34,656 bases of DNA from Spirochaetota bacterium (GTDB lineage Bacteria; Spirochaetota; UBA4802; JAFGJZ01). The stretch lies in assembly GCA_027858855.1 (NCBI GenBank), contig JAQIBV010000024.1, positions 1 through 34,656 on the forward strand, in the 5' to 3' direction. The notes below the pieces were generated by a model that was not told where the DNA came from, did not search any database, and saw nothing but the letters and a program-made list of their open reading frames with translations. This document shows, in pieces, positions 6,519 through 15,871 of the stretch. The first letter of the stretch is position 1. Each line of letters opens with the position of its first letter. A program made the translations under genes and the position numbers.

Positions 6519-7520
6519 ATGAAGAAAATTTTTTTTATTATATTACAAATTACATTTATAATATTAAGTTTTGCAGGATGTGCCACAATGCAATTTACAG
6601 ATGAGCCCTTTTCTTTTGCTAAAATACTGGCACAGCCTCAGATCAAAATCATTGATAATGCGCTTTTTAAAACATCAGATAATATTAATTTGGCCTATTA
6701 TGAATATCAAACAGCGACTAAACCGACAATGGTGCTTGTTTTCCTGCATGGCGGAGGCGCCTGCAGCAGTGCGGGCTATCAGTATTTGGCTGAAACTTTA
6801 TCCAGAAATTATAATATCAAAGTCTACCTGCTAGACATGAGAGGCCATGGACTGTCTGATGGGAAGAGAGGAGATGCCCCTTCAAAAGAAAGACTCTGGA
6901 TGGATATGTCAGAATTCATTGCTTTTATTAAATCGGAGGCAGGAACAGCATCTGTCATTCTTGGCGGGCATTCTTCGGGTGGAGGACTTGTGCTTAATTA
7001 CGCATCATGGAAAAAAAGAGAAGAAGTTGACGGATATGTGTTTGTATCGCCAAAATTCGGTTATAAATCGGGTACAGATCGTTATTCTGTTACAGAGGAT
7101 CCTTTCGCAAAAGTTGATATGGGCGCTATGTTTTTTAATCAAATATCCGGCGGATTGCTGAACGCGCATGCCATTGCTGTCAAAATGAATTACAGTCAGC
7201 AGGCCAGAAAAGCAGAACCTCTTCTTGTCGATACATATACCTGTGCTGTTGTAAACGCGATTACCCCGTCAAATCCAGGGAAGCAGTTCGCGCAAATCGA
7301 TAAACCGGTATGTTTATTCATTGGCCAAAATGATGAACTGATGCTGCCTGAAAATACAATCAGGTACCTGGACTATACTGATAAATCAGTACAGGAAAAA
7401 TCATTTGCAGCAATTATCCCGGGGCAAAACCATTTGGGGATTCTGCGTACAGCAGGTGAAATTATCGGCGAGTATTTCAAACAAAAAGCCCTTTTCCTTT
7501 CAGCCGTCTTGATCTTCTGA
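6519..7520 (+). CDS. Lipoprotein alpha/beta hydrolase (S33 / monoacylglycerol lipase-like)
   Basis: The 333-residue product has a lipoprotein signal peptide ending in LSFAGC (Cys21; Phe at -3 as in relaxed spirochaete lipoboxes). The hydrolase core follows: FLHGGG (76-81, oxyanion loop), LLDMRGHGLSDG (104-115), the nucleophile elbow GGHSSGGG with Ser152, a lid region about 175-250, Asp272 (GQNDELM) and His305 (GQNHLGI). The triad is complete, so it should be an active esterase or lipase anchored to a membrane. The RGHGxS motif is typical of serine aminopeptidase S33 and monoglyceride lipase families. The last residues (KALFLSAVLIF) look atypical, so the 3' end may be altered. It converges on the GGDEF gene. 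Confidence 0.8.
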   Translation: MKKIFFIILQITFIILSFAGCATMQFTDEPFSFAKILAQPQIKIIDNALFKTSDNINLAYYEYQTATKPTMVLVFLHGGGACSSAGYQYLAETLSRNYNIKVYLLDMRGHGLSDGKRGDAPSKERLWMDMSEFIAFIKSEAGTASVILGGHSSGGGLVLNYASWKKREEVDGYVFVSPKFGYKSGTDRYSVTEDPFAKVDMGAMFFNQISGGLLNAHAIAVKMNYSQQARKAEPLLVDTYTCAVVNAITPSNPGKQFAQIDKPVCLFIGQNDELMLPENTIRYLDYTDKSVQEKSFAAIIPGQNHLGILRTAGEIIGEYFKQKALFLSAVLIF

Positions 7521-7550
7521 TTTCTTACAAAATGATAAAAAGATGTTCAA

Positions 7551-8588
7551 CTACAGAATATACGAAATTCGGTTGCGGCCGTTCTCTTTGGACATGTAGA
7601 GAGCGCGGTCGGCACGTTCAATCAAGTCATTATTTGTCAGGTCTTCATCACGCAACTGAGTCAGTCCAATCGAAACCTGTACCGAGAGTTTGTTTCCATT
7701 GTGCTCGACAATCGCGCCTTCAATGCCACGTCGCAATCGCTCGGCAGCAATAATTCCAGAGTCGATCTCTGTTTTGGGCAAAATAATTGCCATCTCTTCG
7801 CCACCATAGCGGGCAGCAATATCTATCTGACGGCAATTATGCTTAATGACATTTGCAACATTTTTTAAGACCAGGTCTCCACAGAGGTGCCCGTGAACAT
7901 CATTAAACTCTTTAAAGTGGTCAATGTCAATCATCATCAAAACGAGAGGCTTCTTTCTTTTTTTTGCCTTTTCACGTTCTTCTATCAATAACCTCTGAAA
8001 GAAATGGTGAATCTTTAACTTCGTCATCATATCGGTCGTGGCCAGTTCATAAAGATAGGCATTTTCAATTGCAATTCCAGCCAGAGATGCGATATCAAGA
8101 AGATAGAGCTTCTCTTCTTCAGAAAAATCGAGTTTGTTGATACGATCACCCAGAATGATTATACCATTCATCTTGCCACGACTTTTAAGAGGTACAATCA
8201 GGTTGGGATCTATCTTTTCAAGGCAGTCAAGGCATGCCGACTTGTCAGTGATCTCACTGTTTATCTCTTCAACAGACCAGCATCGATCGTGCTTCTCAAA
8301 AAGATCGACAATTACCGAAGCGCCAAGTATCTCATACTCGGTATCATGCTCAATATCAAAGCCCTTATAGTTCCGGTGAAGAACATAGGCATCCTCATCG
8401 ATGCCCTTTTTTAAAAAAATACCAGCCTTAATAAGCTGCATCTGTCCCATACATGTGAGCAGAATCGACTCGATAAGCATGTTGTATTCAAGCGTCGAGT
8501 TTAACCCCTTGCTTATCTCTATAAGCTGTCGCAGATCGAAAATCTGTCGCTCATATTTTTCAACTATTTCATGGTTCAGTTCTGGCAT
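7551..8588 (-). CDS. GAF-GGDEF diguanylate cyclase
   Basis: The 345-residue protein has a short N-terminal helix, a GAF domain (about 20-178) and a GGDEF domain (about 183-345). The active-site loop is GGEEM (262-266), an acceptable GGEEF variant with both acidic residues present. MIDIDHFKEFND (219-230) supplies the Mg2+-binding Asp. RQID (253-256) sits five residues upstream as the inhibitory I-site, so product feedback is likely. It should make c-di-GMP in the cytosol in response to a GAF ligand or signal. The PilZ protein at 2479 is a possible effector. There is no membrane segment. The gene is monocistronic and faces the lipoprotein hydrolase tail to tail. Confidence 0.9.
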   Translation of the reverse strand: MPELNHEIVEKYERQIFDLRQLIEISKGLNSTLEYNMLIESILLTCMGQMQLIKAGIFLKKGIDEDAYVLHRNYKGFDIEHDTEYEILGASVIVDLFEKHDRCWSVEEINSEITDKSACLDCLEKIDPNLIVPLKSRGKMNGIIILGDRINKLDFSEEEKLYLLDIASLAGIAIENAYLYELATTDMMTKLKIHHFFQRLLIEEREKAKKRKKPLVLMMIDIDHFKEFNDVHGHLCGDLVLKNVANVIKHNCRQIDIAARYGGEEMAIILPKTEIDSGIIAAERLRRGIEGAIVEHNGNKLSVQVSIGLTQLRDEDLTNNDLIERADRALYMSKENGRNRISYIL

Positions 8589-8759
8589 AATTTTTATCTT
8601 TTAAACTAATAATAGCCTATATCTGTTAATTTTTCAACAAGGACTTAACTATCTTTATTGTTCAGTACGGGATAATCATATAAGTAGCACAAAAATATTA
8701 TAAATTAACCTTTTTTTTAATGATATGTAATTAAAGGGTATTAGTTTCGTTACATGATA

Positions 8760-9371
8760 CTAATTACAGGTCTGATTTACAATATTTTCTATAATTTTTA
8801 GACCGCAGGAGTGACTTTTTTCCGGATGAAACTGTGTTCCGAAGACATTATCTTTACAAATTACACTCGTAAAGCTGTTTCCATATTCAGTTTCACCACA
8901 AACCCAGCTGATATCCTTTATTTCAGGGTAATAGGTATGAATAAAGTAGAAATAACTCTCATCCTCAATTCCCTTAGTAAAGGGATTCTCTTTTGTGAAA
9001 GAAACCGTATTCCAGCCCATATGCGGTACCTTAAGATCTGGATACTCAAACTTTTTGACAGTACCTGGTATTAGCCCTAGTCCTTTGTAAAAACCGAACT
9101 CTTCACTCGATTCAAAAAGCAGCTGGAAACCGACACAGATACCTACGAATATCTTCCCATCATTAATGTGTGAGTAAATCGGGTCGATCCAACCTCCCTC
9201 CTTAAGATGCTCCATCGCCATGCCGAAGGCACCATCGCCCGGCAAAACAACCACACTACTCTCTTTCAGCTGATCTGGAGTTGTAGCTATCTGAACATCC
9301 TCAGTGTAAAGCTCGAATGCCTTCACGACTGAGCGAAGATTTCCCATTCCATAGTCAATTATCGATATCAC
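8760..9371 (-). CDS. hisH: Imidazole glycerol phosphate synthase, glutaminase subunit
   Basis: The 203-residue product is a class I glutamine amidotransferase with the HisH features: IIDYGMGNLRSV at the start, the oxyanion LPGDGAFG, nucleophile Cys79 in GICVGFQLLF, and the His182/Glu184 pair in FHPEKS. It supplies ammonia to HisF for making imidazole glycerol phosphate and AICAR in histidine synthesis. The start is GTG, overlapping the TAG of hisB by one base, so translation is coupled. hisF and the other his genes are not in the window. The elbow has Val and Phe where GxCLGMQ is most common, a mild variation. Confidence 0.93.
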   Translation of the reverse strand: MISIIDYGMGNLRSVVKAFELYTEDVQIATTPDQLKESSVVVLPGDGAFGMAMEHLKEGGWIDPIYSHINDGKIFVGICVGFQLLFESSEEFGFYKGLGLIPGTVKKFEYPDLKVPHMGWNTVSFTKENPFTKGIEDESYFYFIHTYYPEIKDISWVCGETEYGNSFTSVICKDNVFGTQFHPEKSHSCGLKIIENIVNQTCN

Positions 9372-9961
9372 TATATAACACCCTTTGTCGAAGGGATGAC
9401 TCCCGACATAACATCATCAAACTGAACAGCGGTATAGAGTGCTGTCGCAAAAGATTTAAAAAAGGATTCATGAATATGGTGACGATTACGTCCATATAAG
9501 AGATTCAGGTGCAGATTCATCCCAGCATGATGCGCCAAGGCAGAAAAGAACTCGTGAGTAAGCTCTTCATCATAGTCCTTAATTGTACCATTGAGTACTT
9601 CACCGTTATAGTGAAAATATCCACGCCCTGAAAGATCAATCGACACTTGGGTTAAAGAATCATCCATCGGAACTGAACCAAAACCGAATCTGCGTATTCC
9701 CTTTTTATCACCAAGAGCCTCTTTTAAGGCACCACCCAGAACAATACCGATGTCTTCGACAGAATGGTGATCATCAATATGTGTATCTCCGGAACAGTAG
9801 ACCTCAAGCCTCATCCGTCCATGACGCGCAAGAGCTTCCAGCATATGATCAAAGAAGGGTACACCTGTTTGAATTATTGAATTTTCAGTTGAGAGCAACT
9901 CAACTGAAACAGTAATGTCGGTCTCTGCTGTTTTTCTGTTACCTGACGCTGATCTTTTCAT
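9371..9961 (-). CDS. hisB: Imidazoleglycerol-phosphate dehydratase (monofunctional)
   Basis: At 196 residues this is the stand-alone dehydratase, without the histidinol-phosphatase domain of enterobacterial HisB. The two metal-binding HHxxE motifs are intact: HHSVE (65-69) and HHIHE (161-165). FFDHMLEALARHG (36-48) and GGALKEALGDKKGI are family signatures. It converts IGP to imidazole acetol phosphate with Mn2+. Its ATG overlaps the TAA of the upstream surface-protein gene (TAATG) and its stop overlaps hisH, so the three genes form one transcript. Confidence 0.95.
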   Translation of the reverse strand: MKRSASGNRKTAETDITVSVELLSTENSIIQTGVPFFDHMLEALARHGRMRLEVYCSGDTHIDDHHSVEDIGIVLGGALKEALGDKKGIRRFGFGSVPMDDSLTQVSIDLSGRGYFHYNGEVLNGTIKDYDEELTHEFFSALAHHAGMNLHLNLLYGRNRHHIHESFFKSFATALYTAVQFDDVMSGVIPSTKGVI

Positions 9962-12606
9962 TAGAACCTGACCCCTGATGTAAAAACTAACCTTAATTTC
10001 ACATCCTCTTCATAAATAGCGGGTCGAAAAGCGTCAAGCGTTAAAAAGGCACGCTCATGCGATCCTGCCTTAAACGAAACCCCCGAGTACAGATTCTTCA
10101 TATACCCATCATTATTTTTGTACAAACCGCCCGATATAAAAGGCCCTATGCCCAAAGCCCCCCTGAAAAAAAGTGAGTGATAGCGGCGCACAGGAAGAGC
10201 ATAGAGCGCCAGCCGACCGGAAATTGTATACTGTGCTGATGACGGCTTTTCAATATAATCAGAAAAACTGAAATAGTCCACAAGCAGACTCTGCCCATTT
10301 CTAGCAACAAGGTATTCGGCATTGAAGGTTCCCTCAGCATAAAACAGCCGCAACAGCGGAAAGCCTTTTTCTGCATCTAAAAATGCTGTTAACTGAGGCT
10401 CCTGCTCCTCTATACCAACAATTCGGGCATCACCCGAAAGCGCAAATTTTCCAACAGCAAAAAGTGTCGATGTATCACCTCCGACCAGCAGAGAAAACAC
10501 TGCTCCCAAAGCTTCATCGCTTTCACCCCTATTAGAGCCTGTACTGTTCTGAACCTGACCATACACAGAAGAGCTGAAACCAGCAAAAGAGCCAAGATTA
10601 CCAGCCGCACTGACACGGACTCCGGTTGCGAATGAACGCCGGGCATCCACATCCTCAAACGAAAGAACAGATGGCGTGCTGTTAAGTAAAGAGAGCAACG
10701 ACAGATGGTAAACCTCCGCGGAGGTCTCTATCGGCAAGCCACGATACAAAACTCCAACTGTCCCGCCAGCACCCGTGATATCCCGTCCATAGGCATGATC
10801 TGCCGCACCGTACAGCCCCCATATATTATCAGACACAAGGAAGCGACTTGCTGCTCCACCATGCCGGGAGCCTCTGAAAAACATTGTCGTATCAAAATAT
10901 TCCAGCCTTATTCTTGAACGCAAGGGGGTCAATTCACGATCCTCAAGCAATTCCGAGGCCCTATGACGCACATCGTTTTCCGGCTTATACCCATCGGTCA
11001 GAACCCTGCCCCGGTCTGCATTAAGCGATAAACTGAAGTCACGAGATCCGTTACTGTAAAGCAGCTCTACCTTTGTTGCGTCTACCGAAAGAATATTCTT
11101 TGTTCCCGGTGGAAGGTCCCTGTTTTCAAATACCGATCCATCAGGCGCAATCCTGATAAGAACCGAGCCTGTATCACGCTTTTCCAGCAAAAAGATGGTA
11201 TCATCGGATGTCACCTTTGACGAGCTTAGCGAATAGTTACTCTGAAAAAGGGATCGTCTGCCCTGAGTGTTGAAGTCAAATTCAAAAAGTGAATCTGAAA
11301 AACGATCATAGTTGCTGAGTACATCATAATTGGATAAGTAGATGACCCTGTCACCGTCAGTAGTAAAAACAGGTGACCGTTCGGTATAAAGATCTGAAAC
11401 TATTTTTACTATTTCACGACTGCTCGTATCAATGCTATACAGATCGGTTGAACGGCCACTTGTTGCCACAAAAACGATCCGGCTTAACTCATTATTCACA
11501 GCTACAGAAGAAACCAGACGATAGTGCAGAGGGAAACTGAAAACTTCCCGGTTTTGTTCCAGGGAAAACACTTTAAGTGTACTCCCCCCCCCCACACAAC
11601 CAACTACCACGCTGTGGCGGGAATCCATGCTGAAGGATACAGGAGGAACATCTTCGTATTGCACGTCACAAATTTCATATGAAGTTATCTTCTTTTTGGG
11701 CAGACCAGAAGTTGTCAATGATACCAGAGTAACACTATTACCATTCAGACGTGCAGCGAAACGGCCATTAGGGCTATAGGCTATGATTCCACGATCAGTT
11801 TTCTGACCCTTTTTGGATAGCAGGTGACCGTCAGCTGATGAATAAAAGCCATGAAAACCTTTAATGAATTCTTCTTCAGTCAATCCGGTTTGAGAAATCA
11901 CGGCTTCAGTTACTGATGAGCCGAATACGACCTGAGTGGTTATGCGCCCCAACACAGGCGCTCCCCACTCTTTTACCAAATAATTAAACAGAAGTTGCAG
12001 CCGCAGATGACTATCCGCTTTACTAATTAAGGAAGAAAGAGAAATTAAACGCTTATCCATACCTATTAGATAAGCATTGTCCGATAAAACCGGATCATTT
12101 TCTCCAGACTGAAGGTCAATTAGCGCCGAACGGTATGACGAAGGCAAACCTGCCCATTCAGCGCAACGCCCCTGTGCTGGATACCGGCGGATAGATAAAA
12201 AATCATGCAGCAGAATGTCAGTCAACTGCGACTGGATGGTTCTTCTGATTGTTCTATAGTCAGGATAACTGTTCAATAATATCAAACGACCTGTTTTTTT
12301 ACGTAACGGATAAGGACGTACAGCATCAGTAAGCTCGCGACCTAAACCGGGTCTGTTGGGGTCTGCAAGGAATATTGTAACCGGTGCGCTCAGTGAAGAG
12401 CCGGTTATATCAATCGAAAAGAGCAGCTCTTCCATTGCAATCTGGGCGATATTATGAGCAGCCTCTTCCATACCGGCAGCATGTAGTACCGAAAACTGTT
12501 TAGTCTTAAGCTCATAAATTACTGTATCTACCGGGGCCGCGCTGTGATTACTGAAAGTGATCATAACCAGCACAATTGAGGATAAAACCACCGAAAATTG
12601 TTTCAT
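9961..12606 (-). CDS. Exported protein: degenerate peptidase-like, beta-propeller and beta-barrel regions
   Basis: From the ATG at 12606 the product is 881 residues with a signal peptide (MKQFSVVLSSIVLVMITFSN, ending SAA). A TTG at 12657 would add 17 residues in front and seems less likely, since it would bury the signal. Residues about 30-270 resemble gluzincin-type peptidase domains found before TolB-like propellers, but the HExxH site is not present (LLHDFLS stands at the expected place). About 280-550 carries repeated blade-like strands (AYSPNGRFAARL, SFSMDSRHSVVV, VFTTDGDRVIYLS). The last 300 residues alternate aromatic and glycine-rich strands and end in RLVFTSGVRF, with a terminal Phe as in outer-membrane barrels. 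A run of ten G lies in the coding strand. Co-transcription with hisB is unexpected. Function unknown. Confidence 0.6.
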   Translation of the reverse strand: MKQFSVVLSSIVLVMITFSNHSAAPVDTVIYELKTKQFSVLHAAGMEEAAHNIAQIAMEELLFSIDITGSSLSAPVTIFLADPNRPGLGRELTDAVRPYPLRKKTGRLILLNSYPDYRTIRRTIQSQLTDILLHDFLSIRRYPAQGRCAEWAGLPSSYRSALIDLQSGENDPVLSDNAYLIGMDKRLISLSSLISKADSHLRLQLLFNYLVKEWGAPVLGRITTQVVFGSSVTEAVISQTGLTEEEFIKGFHGFYSSADGHLLSKKGQKTDRGIIAYSPNGRFAARLNGNSVTLVSLTTSGLPKKKITSYEICDVQYEDVPPVSFSMDSRHSVVVGCVGGGSTLKVFSLEQNREVFSFPLHYRLVSSVAVNNELSRIVFVATSGRSTDLYSIDTSSREIVKIVSDLYTERSPVFTTDGDRVIYLSNYDVLSNYDRFSDSLFEFDFNTQGRRSLFQSNYSLSSSKVTSDDTIFLLEKRDTGSVLIRIAPDGSVFENRDLPPGTKNILSVDATKVELLYSNGSRDFSLSLNADRGRVLTDGYKPENDVRHRASELLEDRELTPLRSRIRLEYFDTTMFFRGSRHGGAASRFLVSDNIWGLYGAADHAYGRDITGAGGTVGVLYRGLPIETSAEVYHLSLLSLLNSTPSVLSFEDVDARRSFATGVRVSAAGNLGSFAGFSSSVYGQVQNSTGSNRGESDEALGAVFSLLVGGDTSTLFAVGKFALSGDARIVGIEEQEPQLTAFLDAEKGFPLLRLFYAEGTFNAEYLVARNGQSLLVDYFSFSDYIEKPSSAQYTISGRLALYALPVRRYHSLFFRGALGIGPFISGGLYKNNDGYMKNLYSGVSFKAGSHERAFLTLDAFRPAIYEEDVKLRLVFTSGVRF
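11584..11593 (-). repeat. Poly-G tract (10 G) inside a coding region
   Basis: Ten C on the plus strand encode the Gly-Gly-Gly after CV in the beta-propeller region of the surface-protein gene. At length 10 the frame is open. Slippage by one or two bases would truncate the protein before its barrel domain. Confidence 0.8.
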
Positions 12607-12708
12607 GCTAAATTCAGATCCTTTTGCAAAAAGACCGTACCGTAACTTTCGTATCAAGAGAACCTCATTTTATTCACAAAGCTTATTTAAAATCTTACTC
12701 CATTAACG

Positions 12709-12777
12709 AACAGGGGTTTCTGATCGACCCGAACTGAAATCCTGGTTTTAAAATTTGCCTTGCAAATTTCCCCTGTT
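12709..12777. repeat. Inverted repeats between divergent genes
   Basis: AACAGGGG (12709-12716) and CCCCTGTT (12770-12777) are a perfect 8-bp outer pair. Just inside the right arm is a perfect hairpin AAATTTGC/GCAAATTT (12751-12758 and 12762-12769) with a CTT loop. The region separates the minus-strand surface-protein gene from the plus-strand ABC-F gene and must hold both promoters, so it could be an operator or a fold affecting the leaders. I see no consensus promoter with confidence. Confidence 0.4.
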
Positions 12778-12849
12778 TTAGAAAACACATATACTTATAC
12801 TCTTTTACCCTCGATTTATGAAGGGAATCCATTTAAGTGACGGAAAAGC

Positions 12850-14697
12850 ATGATAATTGTCAAGAACCTATCAAAATCATACGGATTGACCCCTCTCTTC
12901 ATCGATGCCTCGTTTACTCTGACCCGTGGAGAAAAAGCCGGTCTTGTTGGAAGAAACGGACACGGAAAATCAACACTATTTAAAATAATAACAGGCCACG
13001 AAGAGGCCGACAGCGGAACAATTGAGACTCCTGCGGGATACCGTATTGGAACAGTAGAGCAGCATCTCTCGTTTTCAGAAGACACAGTTGTTGCAGAAGC
13101 CGCGACCGGTCTTGCCGAGCCGGATGAACGCTGGAAGGCCGAGAAAATTCTTTCTGGTCTTGGCTTTTCTGAAAGCGATATGCTTCAAAAACCATCCACC
13201 TTTTCAGGCGGATTCCAGGTGCGCATTAATCTGGCCAAGTCTCTGCTGGGTGAACCGGATCTGCTGCTTCTTGATGAGCCTACTAACTACCTGGATATTA
13301 CTTCAATCCGGTGGTTAATACAGTTTTTACGCACATGGCAAAATGAACTGATGCTGATTACTCACGACCGCTCTTTCATGGACAGCGTCATAACTCATAC
13401 CATTTCGATACACCGCACTGAAATAAAAAAAATCGCCGGTAACACCGAAAAGATGTATCAGCAGATAATTAAAGAAGAAGAGATAGTTGAAAAAACACGA
13501 ATGAATGACGAGAAGCGCCGCAAGGAAGTTCAACAGTTTATTGACCAGTACCGGTCAAAGGCTCGTATTGCAAGCCGTGTACAATCACGCATCAAAATGC
13601 TCGACAAGATGGGTAAAAGCGAAAAACTGGCCGCTATCGAAGAGCTGGATTTCAGTTTCAACGAGGCTCCGTTTCAAGCCAAAACTCTGCTTTCGACTGA
13701 TGCTATCACCTTCGGCTATACTGAGCCACTCTTTAAAGATCTGAGCTTATCCATCGAAAAGGGAGATCGCATTTGTATAATTGGTAAAAACGGAAAAGGT
13801 AAAACTACTCTGTTAAAGGCTTTAGCTGGAGGCCTGCCACTTCAGTCAGGAGAGATACACTCTCATCAGCATACACGAATAGGATACTTCGAACAGACCA
13901 ATATTTCATCGCTCGATCCAAATAGAACGGTAGAACAGGAGATAGCATCCTCCGGAACTGGTGATAACGCACAGCTGGCCCGTAACATTGCGGGGTCTAT
14001 GATGTTCAAGGGGGATGATGCTCTTAAAAAGATATCGGTACTGTCAGGTGGAGAAAAGGCGCGGGTTATGCTGGGTAAAATAATTATTAAACCAGCCAAT
14101 CTTCTGCTTCTGGATGAGCCTACCAATCACTTCGATATTCAAAGCTGTGATTCACTTATCGAAGCATTGGACAGCTATGAAGGTGCTGTTGTGATGGTAA
14201 CGCACAACGAGATGTTCCTACGGGCTATTGCACAAAAGCTGATTGTTTTCCACCGCAACGGAGTTCAAATCTTTAACGGTTCTTACGACGACTTTCTGGA
14301 AAAAATAGGCTGGGAAGAGGAAGAGCAAAAAAACAGCCAGACGAGTCAAAACAGCACCACCGACAGCGAATCGTCGACACCTATGTTAAACCCTAAAGAG
14401 GCTCGCAAGTTGCGTAGTGAAATTATCCGCGAACGCTCCGACACATTGAAGCCTCTTGAAAAAACAATCAAGCAGTGTGAGACGGTTATTGTGGAGACTG
14501 AACAGAAACAGGAGTCGGTACAGAAAAGGCTTATTGAAGCGTCACAGAATGAAAACGGTGATACCATACGCGCACTTTCCATAGAAGCGCATGAATTGTC
14601 TGAACTGCTTGAGACTACCTTCAATAAACTTGAAGAGACCACACTAGAATATGAGGCAAAAAAAACAGACTTTGAAGAGAAACTTTCACAGATCTGA
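12850..14697 (+). CDS. ABC-F family ATPase (ribosome-associated)
   Basis: The 615-residue protein has two ABC domains in one chain and no membrane segment. Domain 1: Walker A GRNGHGKST (34-42), signature FSGGFQVRI, Walker B LLLLDEPTNYLD. Domain 2: Walker A GKNGKGKTT, signature LSGGEKARV, Walker B LLLLDEPTNHFD. The linker between them is charged and helical (about 195-255), as in the P-site tRNA interaction motif of ABC-F proteins. The last 100 residues form a Glu/Lys-rich coiled coil as in Uup and YdiF-like members. Such proteins act on ribosomes in translation, some in antibiotic resistance; the exact subtype cannot be fixed here. The ATG has only a modest ribosome site (ACGGAAAA). Confidence 0.9.
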   Translation: MIIVKNLSKSYGLTPLFIDASFTLTRGEKAGLVGRNGHGKSTLFKIITGHEEADSGTIETPAGYRIGTVEQHLSFSEDTVVAEAATGLAEPDERWKAEKILSGLGFSESDMLQKPSTFSGGFQVRINLAKSLLGEPDLLLLDEPTNYLDITSIRWLIQFLRTWQNELMLITHDRSFMDSVITHTISIHRTEIKKIAGNTEKMYQQIIKEEEIVEKTRMNDEKRRKEVQQFIDQYRSKARIASRVQSRIKMLDKMGKSEKLAAIEELDFSFNEAPFQAKTLLSTDAITFGYTEPLFKDLSLSIEKGDRICIIGKNGKGKTTLLKALAGGLPLQSGEIHSHQHTRIGYFEQTNISSLDPNRTVEQEIASSGTGDNAQLARNIAGSMMFKGDDALKKISVLSGGEKARVMLGKIIIKPANLLLLDEPTNHFDIQSCDSLIEALDSYEGAVVMVTHNEMFLRAIAQKLIVFHRNGVQIFNGSYDDFLEKIGWEEEEQKNSQTSQNSTTDSESSTPMLNPKEARKLRSEIIRERSDTLKPLEKTIKQCETVIVETEQKQESVQKRLIEASQNENGDTIRALSIEAHELSELLETTFNKLEETTLEYEAKKTDFEEKLSQI

Positions 14698-14804
14698 TCA
14701 ATTCGAATTACTTCAAGCATGATCAATATGGCTGGTTAATGACATGTAGCTGATAAAGATTGTTTATCCTCATCAACTACTCATATAATCAATTAAGCGT
14801 TTTA

Positions 14805-15788
14805 TTAATCAGAAGACCCGTCAACCTCAGGTGCCGCTACCGAAAGATCAAGAGATTCTGCTGCATCCTGATCTGCAGGAAGATCCTCAGAAGTAAAAGC
14901 TTCCAGCAAATTATTAACATATTCTTCAGTATCACCGGCGGCCTCTGCCGTGTCAGATCCGGTATCTTCAAGCACTTTTAACTCTTCAACAGTTGCATCT
15001 GCATTAACTGTATAAAACTTGTGATCTGTGATTTCTACAGCATTGTTCGCAAGTTTCAGCAAAAAGTACCCATCCCCCTGCGAGACACCCTCACCAAGCA
15101 CATTATGATCATATCCTGTACCATCACGGATGACCTTGAGTGAAAAAGTATGATTCGTTGTGTTACCCTCAAAATATGCTCTCACAAGCTCCCAACCGGT
15201 ATTGCTACCTTCCTCTACATAATTGGCCATAAATATTTCAACTTCAACATCTCCTGACTCTTCGTCATAGTGACCCTCGACAAAAGACTTACTCTTCTCC
15301 CCATCATTATCAATAATGACTATGTTCAGCATATTCATTTTAGTTCCGGATTGTTTAACGAAGGTATCTGATCTGTAACCGTCATCACTGTATTCCATAT
15401 ATGTATCATATGAAGCAGAGCCGAGAACACTAGATTTACTATAATCAAGAGAATAGTCTCCGGAACTGATTGTATTTCCACTATTTATGGTTTCGCTAAA
15501 CCGTTCATCTGCATTGTTAAGAGTATCATAAATATTGAAATAGCCGACCTGAACGTCATCGTCGTCTTCCAGGATTCCATACAGTTCGTAGATAGGGCTT
15601 CCTAGTTCCCAAACGGCACGACTACCAGCGCTGTAATCGGGAAGAATATCCTTTGCTGCATCATAGAAAACCATATAAACATTAACATCATCCTTTTTTG
15701 TTTCATCTGAAGCATCATCGCAAGAAGCGAAAACGATTAACACCAGGGAAACAAGTGCTACAAAAAAAACTTTCCAGAATTTACTCAT
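14805..15788 (-). CDS. Acidic lipoprotein of unknown function
   Basis: Starting at the ATG 15788, which has GGAGG six bases upstream, the product is 327 residues. An ATG 33 bases further upstream lacks a ribosome site and would spoil the signal peptide. The signal MSKFWKVFFVALVSLVLIVF ends in ASC, a relaxed lipobox of the spirochaete kind. The mature part begins CDDASDETKKDD and is strongly acidic, with predicted beta strands, and ends in a low-complexity Ala/Glu/Asp tail (last 50 residues). I recognise no domain. It is transcribed alone from a good promoter and has a short hairpin in its leader. Confidence 0.75.
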   Translation of the reverse strand: MSKFWKVFFVALVSLVLIVFASCDDASDETKKDDVNVYMVFYDAAKDILPDYSAGSRAVWELGSPIYELYGILEDDDDVQVGYFNIYDTLNNADERFSETINSGNTISSGDYSLDYSKSSVLGSASYDTYMEYSDDGYRSDTFVKQSGTKMNMLNIVIIDNDGEKSKSFVEGHYDEESGDVEVEIFMANYVEEGSNTGWELVRAYFEGNTTNHTFSLKVIRDGTGYDHNVLGEGVSQGDGYFLLKLANNAVEITDHKFYTVNADATVEELKVLEDTGSDTAEAAGDTEEYVNNLLEAFTSEDLPADQDAAESLDLSVAAPEVDGSSD

Positions 15789-15843
15789 AACATCCTCCAC
15801 TTTTATCACATGATTCTTCATTTAGAATTTGAGTTAACAACTA

Positions 15844-15856
15844 CCGGCATAGCCGG
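15844..15856 (-). repeat. Small hairpin in the lipoprotein leader
   Basis: CCGGC/GCCGG around a three-base loop, lying between the promoter and the start codon of the lipoprotein gene. It may stabilise the messenger; the stem is only 5 bp. Confidence 0.35.
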
Positions 15857-15871
15857 AGGTTTACTCTATTA

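Noticed and set aside
8270-8290. GACCAG within the GGDEF gene as another copy of the structured element
   Set aside because: No paired stems or GAGCA strand surround it, and it is ordinary coding sequence.
12607-12657. TTG start 17 codons upstream for the large surface protein
   Set aside because: It would place a charged 17-residue segment before a normal signal peptide; the ATG at 12606 fits better, although its ribosome site is a little far.
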